A DNA stretch of 64,000 nt, from NCBI RefSeq assembly GCF_017352215.1, contig NZ_CP071444.1:1-64000 (forward strand). The letters are read 5' to 3'. Origin of the DNA: Alkalibacter rhizosphaerae. GTDB lineage: Bacteria > Bacillota > Clostridia > Eubacteriales > Alkalibacteraceae. A program made the translations under genes and the position numbers. This document shows, piece after piece, positions 8,976-18,960 of this stretch. Each line of letters starts with the position of its first letter. Within the stretch, counting starts at the first letter, position 1. Under the pieces are notes generated by a model, which saw only the letters and a list, made by a program, of their open reading frames with translations, had not been told where the DNA came from and did not search any database.

Positions 8976-9463
8976 AACAAGTATTTCTAAGTTTGGGAAG
9001 CAACATGGGAGATACGAGAAATAATTTGAAAGAAGCCATCCATCGCTTGGGCGAAAAGGTGAAAATCGACGCAATTTCTTCCTTCTACCAAACGGAACCG
9101 GTAGGCTACGTCGAACAAGACTGGTTTTTGAATGTGGTGTTGAAAGGAAGAACAGATCTGGAACCTTATGAGCTGCTGGAATACTGTCAGGGTATCGAAC
9201 AAGAAATGAAGCGGGTGAAGACGATTCGATTTGGTCCCAGGATCATCGACATCGATATTTTATTATATCAAGATTTTTCATCCACTGATGTAGAGCTTAC
9301 TGTACCACATCCCAGAATGAAGCAGCGTGCTTTTGTTATGGTGCCTCTATATGAGATCGCGCCGGAATTGACCATATGCGATACTTCCATTCAACAGATC
9401 GTAGAGCAGCTGGAAGGGGAGAAGATCATCAAAATGGAGGAAGCTCATGAAGAGGGTCAATAA
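8972..9463 (+). CDS. folK: 6-hydroxymethyl-7,8-dihydropterin pyrophosphokinase (HPPK)
   Basis: Transfers pyrophosphate from ATP to 6-hydroxymethyl-dihydropterin, giving the substrate of FolP. 163 residues. Family motifs are LSLGSNMGD at the start, QTEPVGYVEQDWFLN, and the ATP/Mg-binding signature RFGPRIIDIDILLYQ, which carries the two metal-binding Asp, then PHPRMKQRAFVMVPL. Overlaps folB by four bases and the HD-domain gene by 17. Confidence 0.96.
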   Translation: MKQVFLSLGSNMGDTRNNLKEAIHRLGEKVKIDAISSFYQTEPVGYVEQDWFLNVVLKGRTDLEPYELLEYCQGIEQEMKRVKTIRFGPRIIDIDILLYQDFSSTDVELTVPHPRMKQRAFVMVPLYEIAPELTICDTSIQQIVEQLEGEKIIKMEEAHEEGQ

Positions 9464-9926
9464 AATTCTTTCTCATTCGACATACAATGCCCTTTTGGAG
9501 CGAATCAAAGAACTGGAACAGGAACGAATATTTTGCAAACACGACCTGGTGCATTTTTTGGATGTCTGCCGCATTGGATGGATCCTCTCCCTTGAAGAAG
9601 AACAAGCTTTGGAAAAGGAAGTGGTCTATGCTTCCGGTCTTCTCCACGATGTGGGAAGATGGTCCCAGTATGAAACTGGAGAGGACCATGCCCTGGCCAG
9701 TGCTAGAGAATGCGTAAAAATATTGAAGGACTGCTCCTTTACGGATGACGAAATCAAAAAGATCCAGGATGCCATAATCCGGCATAGGAAAGAACCCAGA
9801 TCGAAGGAAGGTTTGCCTTCCATCCTGTATCGAGCCGACAAACTATCCAGAAGGTGTTTTGCATGCGATGCTATAGGAGCCTGCAAGCGATTTCAACATG
9901 GGGAAGAACCTTACTTGCAGTACTAG
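9447..9926 (+). CDS. HD-domain phosphohydrolase in folate operon
   Basis: A 159-residue HD-superfamily protein. The metal-binding set is visible: H36, H67-D68 in GLLHDVGR, H81 or H113, and D131 in YRADKLSRR. These proteins are phosphohydrolases, usually acting on nucleotides or phosphorylated metabolites. Its start lies inside folK (17-base overlap, GGAGG at 9436-9440), so it is expressed with the folate genes. One step of the pathway, removal of phosphates from dihydroneopterin triphosphate, has no gene here. A role for this HD protein in that step is an attractive inference but unproven. Confidence 0.75.
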   Translation: MKRVNKILSHSTYNALLERIKELEQERIFCKHDLVHFLDVCRIGWILSLEEEQALEKEVVYASGLLHDVGRWSQYETGEDHALASARECVKILKDCSFTDDEIKKIQDAIIRHRKEPRSKEGLPSILYRADKLSRRCFACDAIGACKRFQHGEEPYLQY

Positions 9927-9952
9927 ATAAAACCCGAACAGGAGGTTCGATC

Positions 9953-10786
9953 TTGTATAACGGTCTTTTGCAACAGCAAGATATTGAAAAAATAATGGAA
10001 AAGAGATTTGATCTAGGCTGGGATTATTGGACAACACCGGATAAAAGATTGACAAAAGGAGGAGTTTTTTCCGCAATTGGCAGCACATTGATGCTTTTAG
10101 AGCTGAGTGTGGACCGAGAGAGCGACCTTATGAAGGAGTTATCCGAACTTTTCTTTTCTTGCCAAAGAGAAGATGGACGTTTCAAGCTTTCTCCAAATGG
10201 TGCAATATACCCATGTCATACGATCTATGCAACCAATGCATTATGTCACTTAGGTCAGGGAAGCGATGAAAGACTAAGAAAGACATATGAGCACCTGTTT
10301 CAGATCCAATATGGTGATGGAGGGTGGCGATGCAACAAGTTCAGCTATGGTCGGGGTCCTGAAACGGAGTTTTCGAATCCTGGGACGACGTTACACGCTT
10401 TAAATGCTTTTCGATTTACCAAGTACTTGAATCATTCCAAAGAGCTGGACAAGGCTGTTGAATTCTTATTGAAACATTGGGAGGTAAAGGTTCCCATTGG
10501 CCCATGCCACTATGGGATCGGTACTTTATTCATGCAAGTGGAATATCCATTCTCCAACTATAATCTTTTCCTCTATGTCTATGTGTTGTCTTTTTATGAT
10601 AGTGCACGCAAAGATCCGCGTTTTTTGGAAGCATTGGATCTTTTGCAATCAAAGCTTGTGGATGGAATGATCGTAGTCGAAAGGGTGAACTCCAAATTAT
10701 CAGGGTTTGATTTTTGTAGAAAAGGAGATAAAAGTGTTTTGGCCACAAGAAGATTTAGAGAAATTTTGGAAAACATGAAGAAATAA
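9953..10786 (+). CDS. Alpha/alpha-toroid (prenyltransferase/squalene-oxidase repeat-like) protein
   Basis: A 277-residue cytoplasmic protein of unknown function. Repeated helical segments carry the toroid-type motifs CQREDGRFKL and IQYGDGGWRCNKF (QxDGG-W), spaced as in prenyltransferase/squalene-cyclase repeat proteins. A substrate-like rim is suggested by many aromatic residues (YGIGTLFMQVEYPFSNYNLFLYVYVLSFY). It lacks the catalytic DxDD of squalene cyclases. TTG 9953 is chosen because GGAGGT at 9941-9946 lies six bases upstream; upstream starts would overlap the HD gene by 70 bases. It is the last gene of the fol transcript, and a folate connection is not evident. Confidence 0.65.
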   Translation: MYNGLLQQQDIEKIMEKRFDLGWDYWTTPDKRLTKGGVFSAIGSTLMLLELSVDRESDLMKELSELFFSCQREDGRFKLSPNGAIYPCHTIYATNALCHLGQGSDERLRKTYEHLFQIQYGDGGWRCNKFSYGRGPETEFSNPGTTLHALNAFRFTKYLNHSKELDKAVEFLLKHWEVKVPIGPCHYGIGTLFMQVEYPFSNYNLFLYVYVLSFYDSARKDPRFLEALDLLQSKLVDGMIVVERVNSKLSGFDFCRKGDKSVLATRRFREILENMKK

Positions 10787-10818
10787 TAGAAAACTGATTT
10801 TTAAATGTAGGATTTTTG

Positions 10819-10853
10819 ATAAGAGCTGCAGAATTTTGCAGCTCTTATTTTTA
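10819..10853 (+). terminator. Intrinsic terminator of the folate operon
   Basis: A twelve-pair stem, ATAAGAGCTGCA against TGCAGCTCTTAT, with a short GAATTT loop, followed by TTTTTAT. It lies 33 bases after the last gene. Confidence 0.85.
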
Positions 10854-10891
10854 TGAAAATAATAAAATAATAATGTTTTAAAAAATATATA

Positions 10892-10970
10892 TTGAATATT
10901 TTAGAAAAAGGATTATAATAAAATCGTAAATTGAAAATGAAGGACATATTACAACATAACACTTGTTTAA
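10892..10970 (+). promoter_or_regulatory. Promoter and conserved leader of the first GPH transporter
   Basis: TTGAAT at 10892-10897 and TATAAT at 10914-10919 are 16 bases apart. The leader then contains ATCGTAAATTGAAAA and, from 10948, ATTACAACATAACACTTGTT. Both blocks recur in the same order upstream of the second transporter at 12597-12642, although the DNA between differs. Conservation of untranslated sequence suggests a regulator or RNA-level control. Confidence 0.6.
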
Positions 10971-11005
10971 TCAATGTTTAAACATTATAAAAGGAGATGT
11001 ATTGC

Positions 11006-12397
11006 ATGGAAAAGAAACCTATCAGTAAAGCTTTAAGTACCTTCTTTGGCGTTGGAGACATGGGTTTTGGGTTGATGACAGCAGTTGAAATGTATTTCTT
11101 TGTTTTCTTCCTCACCAATGTAGCAAAGTTTCCTCTTGCAACGGTCGCTTTGATTGGTTCCGTCACCAGTATTGGAGATGCTTTATTGTCACCATTCTAT
11201 GGAGCCGTAATCGATGGGATCAAACCCATGAAGTGGGGAAAATATCGTTCCTGGCTTTTGATATGTCCTCCTCTGGTTGTGATATTGTACATGTTCCAGT
11301 TTACCAAAATTGGAGGAGATGGTTTAGGAGCCATCATTGTAACACTCGGATTCATCCTTAGCCATGTTGCATGGAATATTCCCTGGGTGGCCAATATCGC
11401 TTTGATTCCGATGCTCTCCTCTACACCTGCAGAACGTGGATTGCTTTCTTCTAGAAGAGCGACATGGGGTGCTGTTGCCGGCATTATCTTCTCTTATACC
11501 GGTGCCAATTTGGCAGCATTATATGGCAGAGTCACAGGTAATGAAGTTCTTGGTTATACCTTGTTAGCCGGAACTTTCGCTTTCATCATGATGTTAGGAT
11601 ATTGGGCCCACTTTAAAATGACGGACGGATATGAGGAAACCGGAGTACAAAGCTCAGCCAGTCAAAAGGCAAAACCCCGACTCAGTTTGCCCCAAATGTT
11701 GAAGATGGCGGCAACCAATCATTATTTGATCGTATTACTCTTTGGAGACCTGATGCGCTATATGGCCAGTTTCATCATGACAGCAGCAGCAGCTTATTAC
11801 TTTACCTACGTCGCAAAGAATCCCGCATTGTTTGCCACTTATTTGTTATTGGCTTCCATAGCTCGACTGGTGGGATCATACGTAGCTGCTCCTTTGACAA
11901 GAAAGTTTTCCAATCGCGGGGTATCTATTGCAGCTTTAGTACTTTCTGGAGTTTTATTAGTCCTTGCGAAAGTTGTCGGATACAATGTACTGTTGTTCTT
12001 TATCGCCATAATGTCTGCCGGTATCTTTACAGGAATACTGGGGGCTTCCATGGTAGCCTTGTATTCTGATGTATCGGTGTACAGCGAATGGCAAACAGGA
12101 CAGCCTGCCAGTGCATGGATCATGGGACTTATGACCTTGTCTTTGAAAATTGCTGTAATATCCAGAGGTACCGTTATTCCATTCGTATTGGCAACCGCAG
12201 GATTTGTTGCAACAGCAGATCCAGCTACAGCATCCAAGGCACTGACGGATGGTGTTATCAATGTATTCGTGCTGATCCCGGCTATCTTTATGTTGCTGTC
12301 AGCAGTTATCCTTGGGTTTGGATATCGATTGACCAGCGAAAAGTTGGATGGATTTGAAAGAGAAATAGCAGAACGTAAAAGTTCGGCAGTTTCTTGA
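11006..12397 (+). CDS. GPH-family (glycoside-pentoside-hexuronide:cation symporter) MFS transporter, copy 1
   Basis: A 463-residue membrane protein with about twelve hydrophobic segments and a hydrophilic loop near residues 210-225 that divides two six-helix halves. Family-like features are the N-terminal FGVGDMGFGLM, the loop KWGKYRSWLL after helix 4, and the central PRLSLPQMLKMAATN. Members import glycosides, pentoses or hexuronates with H+ or Na+. ATG 11006 is preceded by AAGGAG nine bases upstream; an ATG at 10997 overlaps that site. No sugar-catabolic gene is adjacent, so the substrate is unknown. A near-identical paralogue follows at 12675. Confidence 0.85.
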   Translation: MEKKPISKALSTFFGVGDMGFGLMTAVEMYFFVFFLTNVAKFPLATVALIGSVTSIGDALLSPFYGAVIDGIKPMKWGKYRSWLLICPPLVVILYMFQFTKIGGDGLGAIIVTLGFILSHVAWNIPWVANIALIPMLSSTPAERGLLSSRRATWGAVAGIIFSYTGANLAALYGRVTGNEVLGYTLLAGTFAFIMMLGYWAHFKMTDGYEETGVQSSASQKAKPRLSLPQMLKMAATNHYLIVLLFGDLMRYMASFIMTAAAAYYFTYVAKNPALFATYLLLASIARLVGSYVAAPLTRKFSNRGVSIAALVLSGVLLVLAKVVGYNVLLFFIAIMSAGIFTGILGASMVALYSDVSVYSEWQTGQPASAWIMGLMTLSLKIAVISRGTVIPFVLATAGFVATADPATASKALTDGVINVFVLIPAIFMLLSAVILGFGYRLTSEKLDGFEREIAERKSSAVS

Positions 12398-12451
12398 GAC
12401 TGTTTGTGATCAGGCTTGAAAGTTTAGCATAAATAATTTAGATTCAATCAA

Positions 12452-12478
12452 AAAGTCCGGGGGCTTTCTCTGGACTTT
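12452..12478 (+). terminator. Possible weak terminator between the two GPH genes
   Basis: Seven-pair stem AAAGTCC / GGACTTT with a 13-base loop GGGGGCTTTCTCT. There is no good T-run after it, so termination would be weak. The rest of 12398-12564 holds no gene. Confidence 0.35.
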
Positions 12479-12564
12479 AATGTTATCCATATATTGAGAT
12501 GAATACAATAGTATTGTCACTTATTAAAACATATTGTAAAAGATGACAAATATAAAAATTAAGA

Positions 12565-12642
12565 TTGAATAATCTAAAATAAACAAGTATAATTGAATCG
12601 TAAATTGAAAAACAAGTGATGATTACAACATAACACTTGTTT
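12565..12642 (+). promoter_or_regulatory. Promoter and conserved leader of the second GPH transporter
   Basis: TTGAAT (12565-12570) and TATAAT (12588-12593) have a 17-base spacer. They are followed by GAATCGTAAATTGAAAA (12595-12611) and ATTACAACATAACACTTGTT (from 12622), as for copy 1. In this copy the leader can also form a hairpin, AAACAAGTG (12610-12618) against CACTTGTTT (12634-12642), whose right arm lies in the conserved block. Confidence 0.6.
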
Positions 12643-12674
12643 AACTATTTAAATCCAATAAAGGAGATGTATGT

Positions 12675-14069
12675 ATGGAAAAGAAACCTATCAGTAAAGC
12701 TTTACGTACTTTTTTTGGCGTAGGAGACATGGGCTTTAGTTTGATGGCAAGCGTAGAAATGTATTTCTTCGTTTTCTTCATGACCAATGTCGCCAAATTT
12801 CCACTTGCGACCGTCGCATTGATCGGTTCCGTCACCAGTATAGGAGATGCTTTACTCTCTCCATTCTATGGTGCCATAATCGATGGAACAAAACCCATGA
12901 AGTGGGGAAAATATCGTTCTTGGATGCTTATTTGCCCGCCGATCGTCGTCATTTTGTATATGTTTCAATTTACCAAAATCGGTGGCGATGGTTTGGGAGC
13001 CATTATCGTAACACTTGGTTTCATCTTAAGTCATATTGCTTGGAACATTCCCTGGGTCGCAAATATTGCCTTGATCCCTATGTTGTCTTCCACACCTGCA
13101 GACAGAGGACTGCTATCATCCAGACGTGCAACGTGGAGTGCTATGGCAGGAATCATATTCTCCTATACAGGAGCAAACCTTGCCGCACTGTACGGCAGAG
13201 TAACAGGGAACGAAGTACTGGGTTACACATTGCTGGCTGGAACCTTTGCATTCGTCATGATGATCGGCTATTGGGCACACTTTAAAATGACCGACGGTTA
13301 TGAAGAAACGGGTGCTCAAGCAGCTGCCAGTCAACAAAACAAGCCTCGCTTGGGTCTGATCCAGATGCTGAAAATGGCTGCAACCAACCATTACCTGATC
13401 GTATTGTTGTTTGGAGACTTGATGCGCTATATGGCCAACTTCATAATGACAGCAGCCGCTGCGTATTATTTTACCTACGTCGCAAAGAATCCTGCCTTGT
13501 TCGCCACATACCTGTTGTTGGCTTCACTTGCCAGATTGGTAGGTTCTTACATTGCAGCTCCTGTGACAAAAAAATTCTCTTCAAGGCGGGCATCCATCGC
13601 TGCGTTGATACTTGGTGGCGGTTTCCTGGTCGTTGCTAAACTTGTCGGTTATAATGTGTTGTTGTTCTTTGTTGCTGTAATGGCTGCTGGAATTTTTTTG
13701 GGGATCCTGCAAGCATCCATGGTTGCACTATATTCTGACGTTTCTGTATATAGCGAATGGCAATCCGGTCAACCGGCTACGGCCTGGATCATGGGCTTGA
13801 TGACTTTGTCCTTAAAAATTGCTGTTATATCCAGAGGTACCGTAATACCATTCGTTTTAGCTACCGCCGGCTTTGTTGCAACAGCCGATCCGGCAACAGC
13901 TTCTAAAGCATTGACGGATGGCGTTATCAATGTATTTGTGTTGATCCCGGCCATCTTTATGTTGCTTTCTGCAGCGATCCTCGGATTTGGTTATCGATTG
14001 ACGAATGAAAAGTTGGAAGGTTTTGAAAAAGAGATCGCAGAACGTAAAAGTGCGGCTGCTTCTCAATAA
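12675..14069 (+). CDS. GPH-family MFS transporter, copy 2
   Basis: A 464-residue paralogue of the preceding protein. By eye nearly nine in ten residues are identical, and most changes are conservative (for example the loop KPMKWGKYRSWM and the C-terminal EKLEGFEKEIAERKS). Codon choice differs widely at third positions, so the duplication is not recent, or one copy came from a close relative. The start ATG 12675 follows AAAGGAG. Two copies with their own matching promoters suggest separate expression or small differences in substrate range. Confidence 0.85.
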   Translation: MEKKPISKALRTFFGVGDMGFSLMASVEMYFFVFFMTNVAKFPLATVALIGSVTSIGDALLSPFYGAIIDGTKPMKWGKYRSWMLICPPIVVILYMFQFTKIGGDGLGAIIVTLGFILSHIAWNIPWVANIALIPMLSSTPADRGLLSSRRATWSAMAGIIFSYTGANLAALYGRVTGNEVLGYTLLAGTFAFVMMIGYWAHFKMTDGYEETGAQAAASQQNKPRLGLIQMLKMAATNHYLIVLLFGDLMRYMANFIMTAAAAYYFTYVAKNPALFATYLLLASLARLVGSYIAAPVTKKFSSRRASIAALILGGGFLVVAKLVGYNVLLFFVAVMAAGIFLGILQASMVALYSDVSVYSEWQSGQPATAWIMGLMTLSLKIAVISRGTVIPFVLATAGFVATADPATASKALTDGVINVFVLIPAIFMLLSAAILGFGYRLTNEKLEGFEKEIAERKSAAASQ

Positions 14070-14086
14070 GTTAAAACTGGTACAAA

Positions 14087-14116
14087 AGAGCACTGGAAGA
14101 TTCCAGTGCTCTTTTT
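14087..14116. terminator. Bidirectional terminator between convergent genes
   Basis: Stem AGAGCACTGGA / TCCAGTGCTCT with an AGAT loop, T-run on the plus strand (CTTTTTC) and AAAA before it for the minus strand. It separates the GPH gene from the minus-strand anti-sigma gene. Confidence 0.85.
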
Positions 14117-15265
14117 CTACCACAACACGATACTTTCCACCTGAATACTGTGGATCCGTGGATCGCCTTTTAATTCAAGCAACTTTTTGGTATCTGCAGT
14201 GAAATAAGATCCAAAATAGCGGATGCCGTTTCTTTCAATCTCTACAATGGCCTCGTCCACTTTTAAAGCATCCAATAAGCCGGCATGAAAAAGGGTTTCC
14301 AGGAGTTCATCCCGACCCTGAAGTATTCTTAAGTTGCCGATCATGGAATTTGCATGGGACGAGTTGTCGTATGATTCGAATTGAGCTGACAGTTTCCCAC
14401 GATTTTCATTGATATCCTCTTGATTCTCTCCATATGGATAAACGGGTGTATGCCGGTAATAGGAGGGATTGGACAAAACGATTCGATCGGATACCAAAGT
14501 CAATGGTGTTACCTGGCTCTCACTCGTGTCATCAGGATACAAAGCAGCGACAAAGGAATCTTTCAATTCTTGTGGGGACAAGGCTTCCTTAAACAGGATC
14601 AATACATTTGCCGTCGTGCCGGAAGGTGCCTTTTCCAAAGGTTCAAAGCCCAGATCCGGATCCGAGGGATAACCGGCCAGGGAGCTGAAGTCTTCCTTTT
14701 CACGGTAGAAAAGTTGAACATCCGCAGCATTTGAGTCTTTTGGTTGGCCCAGTTGGTAATTTACGGTGATTTCTTTGGTATCCAGTACCGTATGACCGGC
14801 ATATTTTTTTAACAAGACACCCATGCCCTGTTTTGCAAACAAGCCACTGGTACTCCAACTGCTGCTGGATTCATAATCCGGCTGGAACATTTGCACCATT
14901 TGCGTAAAAGCGGATCGCTCTACATAGGATTCCTCGTGATCCAAAGCAAACAAGCCTGTCACGATGCGGGAGGAGGCAAATACAATGGTCACAAATGCGA
15001 TCCATATCGCCAATGCGGTAATTGCCGACGTCCAAATAATTTTGGCGTTGATTTTACGTTTCCATTTAACGGGAGCTTCGAAGTTTGTCGTGTTGTTGGC
15101 AGGGACTTCGTTCTTCAATTCCTCCCACATTTCTTCTTCTTCATCTTTTATATGATCCAAAATGGCAGAGATTCGAGCGATCTCTTCCTCCACACGGCGG
15201 GCTTCTTCCTCACCAAGTTTGCCTGCTTTATACAATGACAACTGTTCCTCAAAGTTATTGTTCAT
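14117..15265 (-). CDS. Anti-sigma factor (Sigma_reg_N/Sigma_reg_C type)
   Basis: A 382-residue single-pass membrane protein. Residues 1-55 are acidic and helical (FEEQLSLYKAGKLGEEEARRVEEEI), resembling a sigma-binding N-terminal domain. A transmembrane helix lies near residues 77-98 (IIWTSAITALAIWIAFVTIV). The extracytoplasmic part of about 280 residues resembles the sigma-factor-regulator domains of Firmicute anti-sigma proteins (YPYGENQEDINENRG, NPSYYRHTPVYPY). Its start overlaps the sigma gene by 11 bases, the usual coupled arrangement. It should hold the ECF sigma factor inactive until an envelope signal arrives; the signal is unknown. Confidence 0.8.
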   Translation of the reverse strand: MNNNFEEQLSLYKAGKLGEEEARRVEEEIARISAILDHIKDEEEEMWEELKNEVPANNTTNFEAPVKWKRKINAKIIWTSAITALAIWIAFVTIVFASSRIVTGLFALDHEESYVERSAFTQMVQMFQPDYESSSSWSTSGLFAKQGMGVLLKKYAGHTVLDTKEITVNYQLGQPKDSNAADVQLFYREKEDFSSLAGYPSDPDLGFEPLEKAPSGTTANVLILFKEALSPQELKDSFVAALYPDDTSESQVTPLTLVSDRIVLSNPSYYRHTPVYPYGENQEDINENRGKLSAQFESYDNSSHANSMIGNLRILQGRDELLETLFHAGLLDALKVDEAIVEIERNGIRYFGSYFTADTKKLLELKGDPRIHSIQVESIVLW

Positions 15266-15746
15266 GTTTATTCCTCCTGGTTTTCAGTGTCTTTCTTGCT
15301 CTATAGATCAAATTGGTGACGGCAGATCCCGTTAACCCCAAAATTTTACCTGCTTCCTGATGAGACAATTCGTTAACGATGCATAATAGAACAGCTTGTC
15401 GTTGCTTTTCCGGCAAGTCGAGGACCAGTTGATAAATTTCCCGACGATGTTCTTTATCGGTGATCAGAGTTTCTGTGTCACCTTGAGAGATGTTGTCGAA
15501 ATATTCCGGATCAGGATAGGTCAGGCGTCGATTTTTCTTAACATGATCGACATACAGGTTGTGTGCAACTGTCAGCAACCAAGCTTTGATGGTAACACCA
15601 GGGGTTTGAAGGACGCTTAAAGCTCGTACAAAAGTTTCCTGTGAAAGATCTTCGGCGGTTGGATGATGCCTGGTCAAACTGAACAGATAACGGTAGACGC
15701 ATATGTGATATTTCTCATACAGTTGGACAAACACATCCTCTTCCAA
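15255..15746 (-). CDS. ECF-type RNA polymerase sigma factor
   Basis: A 163-residue sigma-70-family protein of the extracytoplasmic-function type. Region 2 is seen in YRYLFSLTRHHPTAEDLSQETFVRAL and the tail of region 2 in WLLTVAHNLYVDHVKKNRR. Region 4 is seen in LDLPEKQRQAVLLCIVNELSHQEAGKILGLTGSAVTNLIYRARKTL. TTG 15746 is chosen because GGAGGGG lies five bases upstream and no in-frame ATG with a ribosome site exists. It is co-transcribed with its anti-sigma factor. The target regulon is not visible here. Confidence 0.9.
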   Translation of the reverse strand: MEEDVFVQLYEKYHICVYRYLFSLTRHHPTAEDLSQETFVRALSVLQTPGVTIKAWLLTVAHNLYVDHVKKNRRLTYPDPEYFDNISQGDTETLITDKEHRREIYQLVLDLPEKQRQAVLLCIVNELSHQEAGKILGLTGSAVTNLIYRARKTLKTRRNKHEQ

Positions 15747-15885
15747 ACCATCCCCTCCATTTCACCTTCTACTTTTATATACGATCCACAATGGCAAAGA
15801 TCGCACGAAATCATAAAACAATTATAACGCATTACAAGAGGCGATAGGAGAGAGCTTTACCATTGAAAGGGGATTTGATTATTTT

Positions 15886-15915
15886 TTGTTGGAATGGGTA
15901 GGTTAGTATTATACA
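15886..15915 (+). promoter_or_regulatory. Possible promoter of the N-ATPase operon
   Basis: TTGTTG at 15886-15891 with TATACA at 15910-15915 (18-base spacer), or TATTAT at 15907 with a shorter spacer. It is not near consensus. It is placed here because the first ATPase gene starts at 15945 with AAAGGAGGGAGG upstream, and no other gene precedes it on this strand. Confidence 0.35.
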
Positions 15916-15926
15916 TCCGTGCTTAA

Positions 15927-17678
<1,752 letters not shown>

Positions 17679-17679
<1 letters not shown>

Positions 17680-17981
17680 TGATGGTGGCAGATCAAAAAA
17701 AAACACCGGATGAAGAATTGAATGAAAAAATCGCAAAGCAAGCAAACAGTAAAATTCGTTCCAAAAAAGAAGGTAATGAAATTGCGTTCGGTATGGGTGT
17801 TTTTGGCATCATCGGATGGTCCATAGCCATTCCTACGTTGTTGGGTGTGGCATTGGGATCCTACTTGGATGAACGGTTTACTCAATCTTTCTCCTGGACC
17901 CTGAGCCTGTTGTTTTTTGGGCTCATTGTTGGTTGTTTCAATGCTTGGCGCTGGTTGAAAGAAAGAAGTGAAAGGAAGTGA
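17679..17981 (+). CDS. atpI: N-type ATPase AtpI (AtpQ)-like membrane protein
   Basis: A 100-residue protein with a charged, Lys-rich N-terminal third and two transmembrane helices (FGMGVFGIIGWSIAIPTLLG and LSLLFFGLIVGCFNAWRW). This is the small AtpI/Gene1-type protein found at this position in N-ATPase operons, thought to help membrane assembly or ion supply to the rotor. ATG 17679 overlaps the atpC stop, with a second ATG at 17682 equally possible; GGAG at 17673 serves either. The ending ERSERK is typical of a cytoplasmic tail. Confidence 0.85.
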
Positions 17982-17985
17982 TGGG

Positions 17986-18264
17986 ATGTTGATCGCCTTT
18001 ATAACAGGGATTGGATTGGGGATCCTGTTTTTTGGAGGTTTGTATCTTAGTGTACAACAAATGAACAAAGTAAAGCATCCTGCCGCCTTGATGATCATCA
18101 GCTTGATCCTTCGAATGGCATTGGTAGTGGGAGGCCTGTATTTGATTCGGGGAGATTCTTACTGGAACATACCTATTGCCCTGTTGGGCATTGTACTTGT
18201 GCGAACCGTCATGACCGGCCGTATGAAGCGCAAAGACCTGATAAAAGAGACAGAAAGGGGATGA
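17986..18264 (+). CDS. atpR: N-ATPase AtpR subunit
   Basis: A 92-residue protein with three transmembrane helices. AtpR occurs essentially only in N-ATPase operons. The family carries conserved arginines inside the membrane that were proposed to pair with rotor carboxylates. Here the candidates are in LILRMALVVGGLYL (helix 2) and VLVRTVMTGR (helix 3). ATG 17986 has AAGGA at 17972-17976; an in-frame GTG at 17968 overlaps atpI and is less likely. It lies four bases after atpI and seven before atpB. Confidence 0.88.
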   Translation: MLIAFITGIGLGILFFGGLYLSVQQMNKVKHPAALMIISLILRMALVVGGLYLIRGDSYWNIPIALLGIVLVRTVMTGRMKRKDLIKETERG

Positions 18265-18271
18265 TGCATCC

Positions 18272-18937
18272 ATGTCCATCGATCCCAGCAGCATCGTTTA
18301 TTTTGAATGGGGATTCATACGGATCACGGCGACCTTGGTTTTTGCCTGGGTCACCATGGCGATTTTAGCCATACTTGGATTTGTTTTAACGAGAAATTTG
18401 ACATCGGAAGATAAGATCGGCAAAGGTCAAATCGTCTTGGAAGCCGTATTTGCCACGATCTTGGATCAAATCAAAAGCGTCTCTCATCAGGATGCACATA
18501 AGTATTTTCCTTTTGTCAGCACCCTGTTTTTGTTTATCATGAGCGCCACCTTGTTGTCCTTGATCCCAGGGTACAATCCACCTACAGGTTCTTTGAACAC
18601 GACCATCGCACTGGCTCTATGCGTGTTTTTCGCAGTACCCTATTTTGGGATACAAAGCCAGGGCATCAAAAATTATTTAAAGCAATATACCAAACCATCC
18701 GTAGTTATGCTGCCCTTCAATATCATCAGTGAGTTTTCCAGGGTCATCTCCCTGGCGGTACGTCTTTACGGAAACGTCATGAGTTCAAGCATTATCGTGT
18801 TGATTTTGCTTGGGGTCGTGCCCTTCTTCTTTCCGGTGATCATTCAAATGCTCGGTTTATTGACGGGAGCCATTCAAGCGTATATTTTTGCCATTTTGGC
18901 AATCGTTTATATTGCTTCAGCTACCAATACCAACTAA
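18272..18937 (+). CDS. atpB: N-type ATPase subunit a
   Basis: Stator channel subunit of 221 residues with about five or six helices. The essential stator arginine is R164 in SLAVRLYGNVMSSS, matching the family LxxRLFGN. Downstream is the C-terminal helix region GLLTGAIQAYIFAILAIVYIAS, with Gln in the GAIQA motif conserved in subunit a. It is shorter at the N-terminus than typical F-ATPase a subunits, as reported for N-ATPases. It works with the c-ring at the half-channels. Confidence 0.93.
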   Translation: MSIDPSSIVYFEWGFIRITATLVFAWVTMAILAILGFVLTRNLTSEDKIGKGQIVLEAVFATILDQIKSVSHQDAHKYFPFVSTLFLFIMSATLLSLIPGYNPPTGSLNTTIALALCVFFAVPYFGIQSQGIKNYLKQYTKPSVVMLPFNIISEFSRVISLAVRLYGNVMSSSIIVLILLGVVPFFFPVIIQMLGLLTGAIQAYIFAILAIVYIASATNTN

Positions 18938-18960
18938 ATCATACAAGGAGGAAAAAAATA

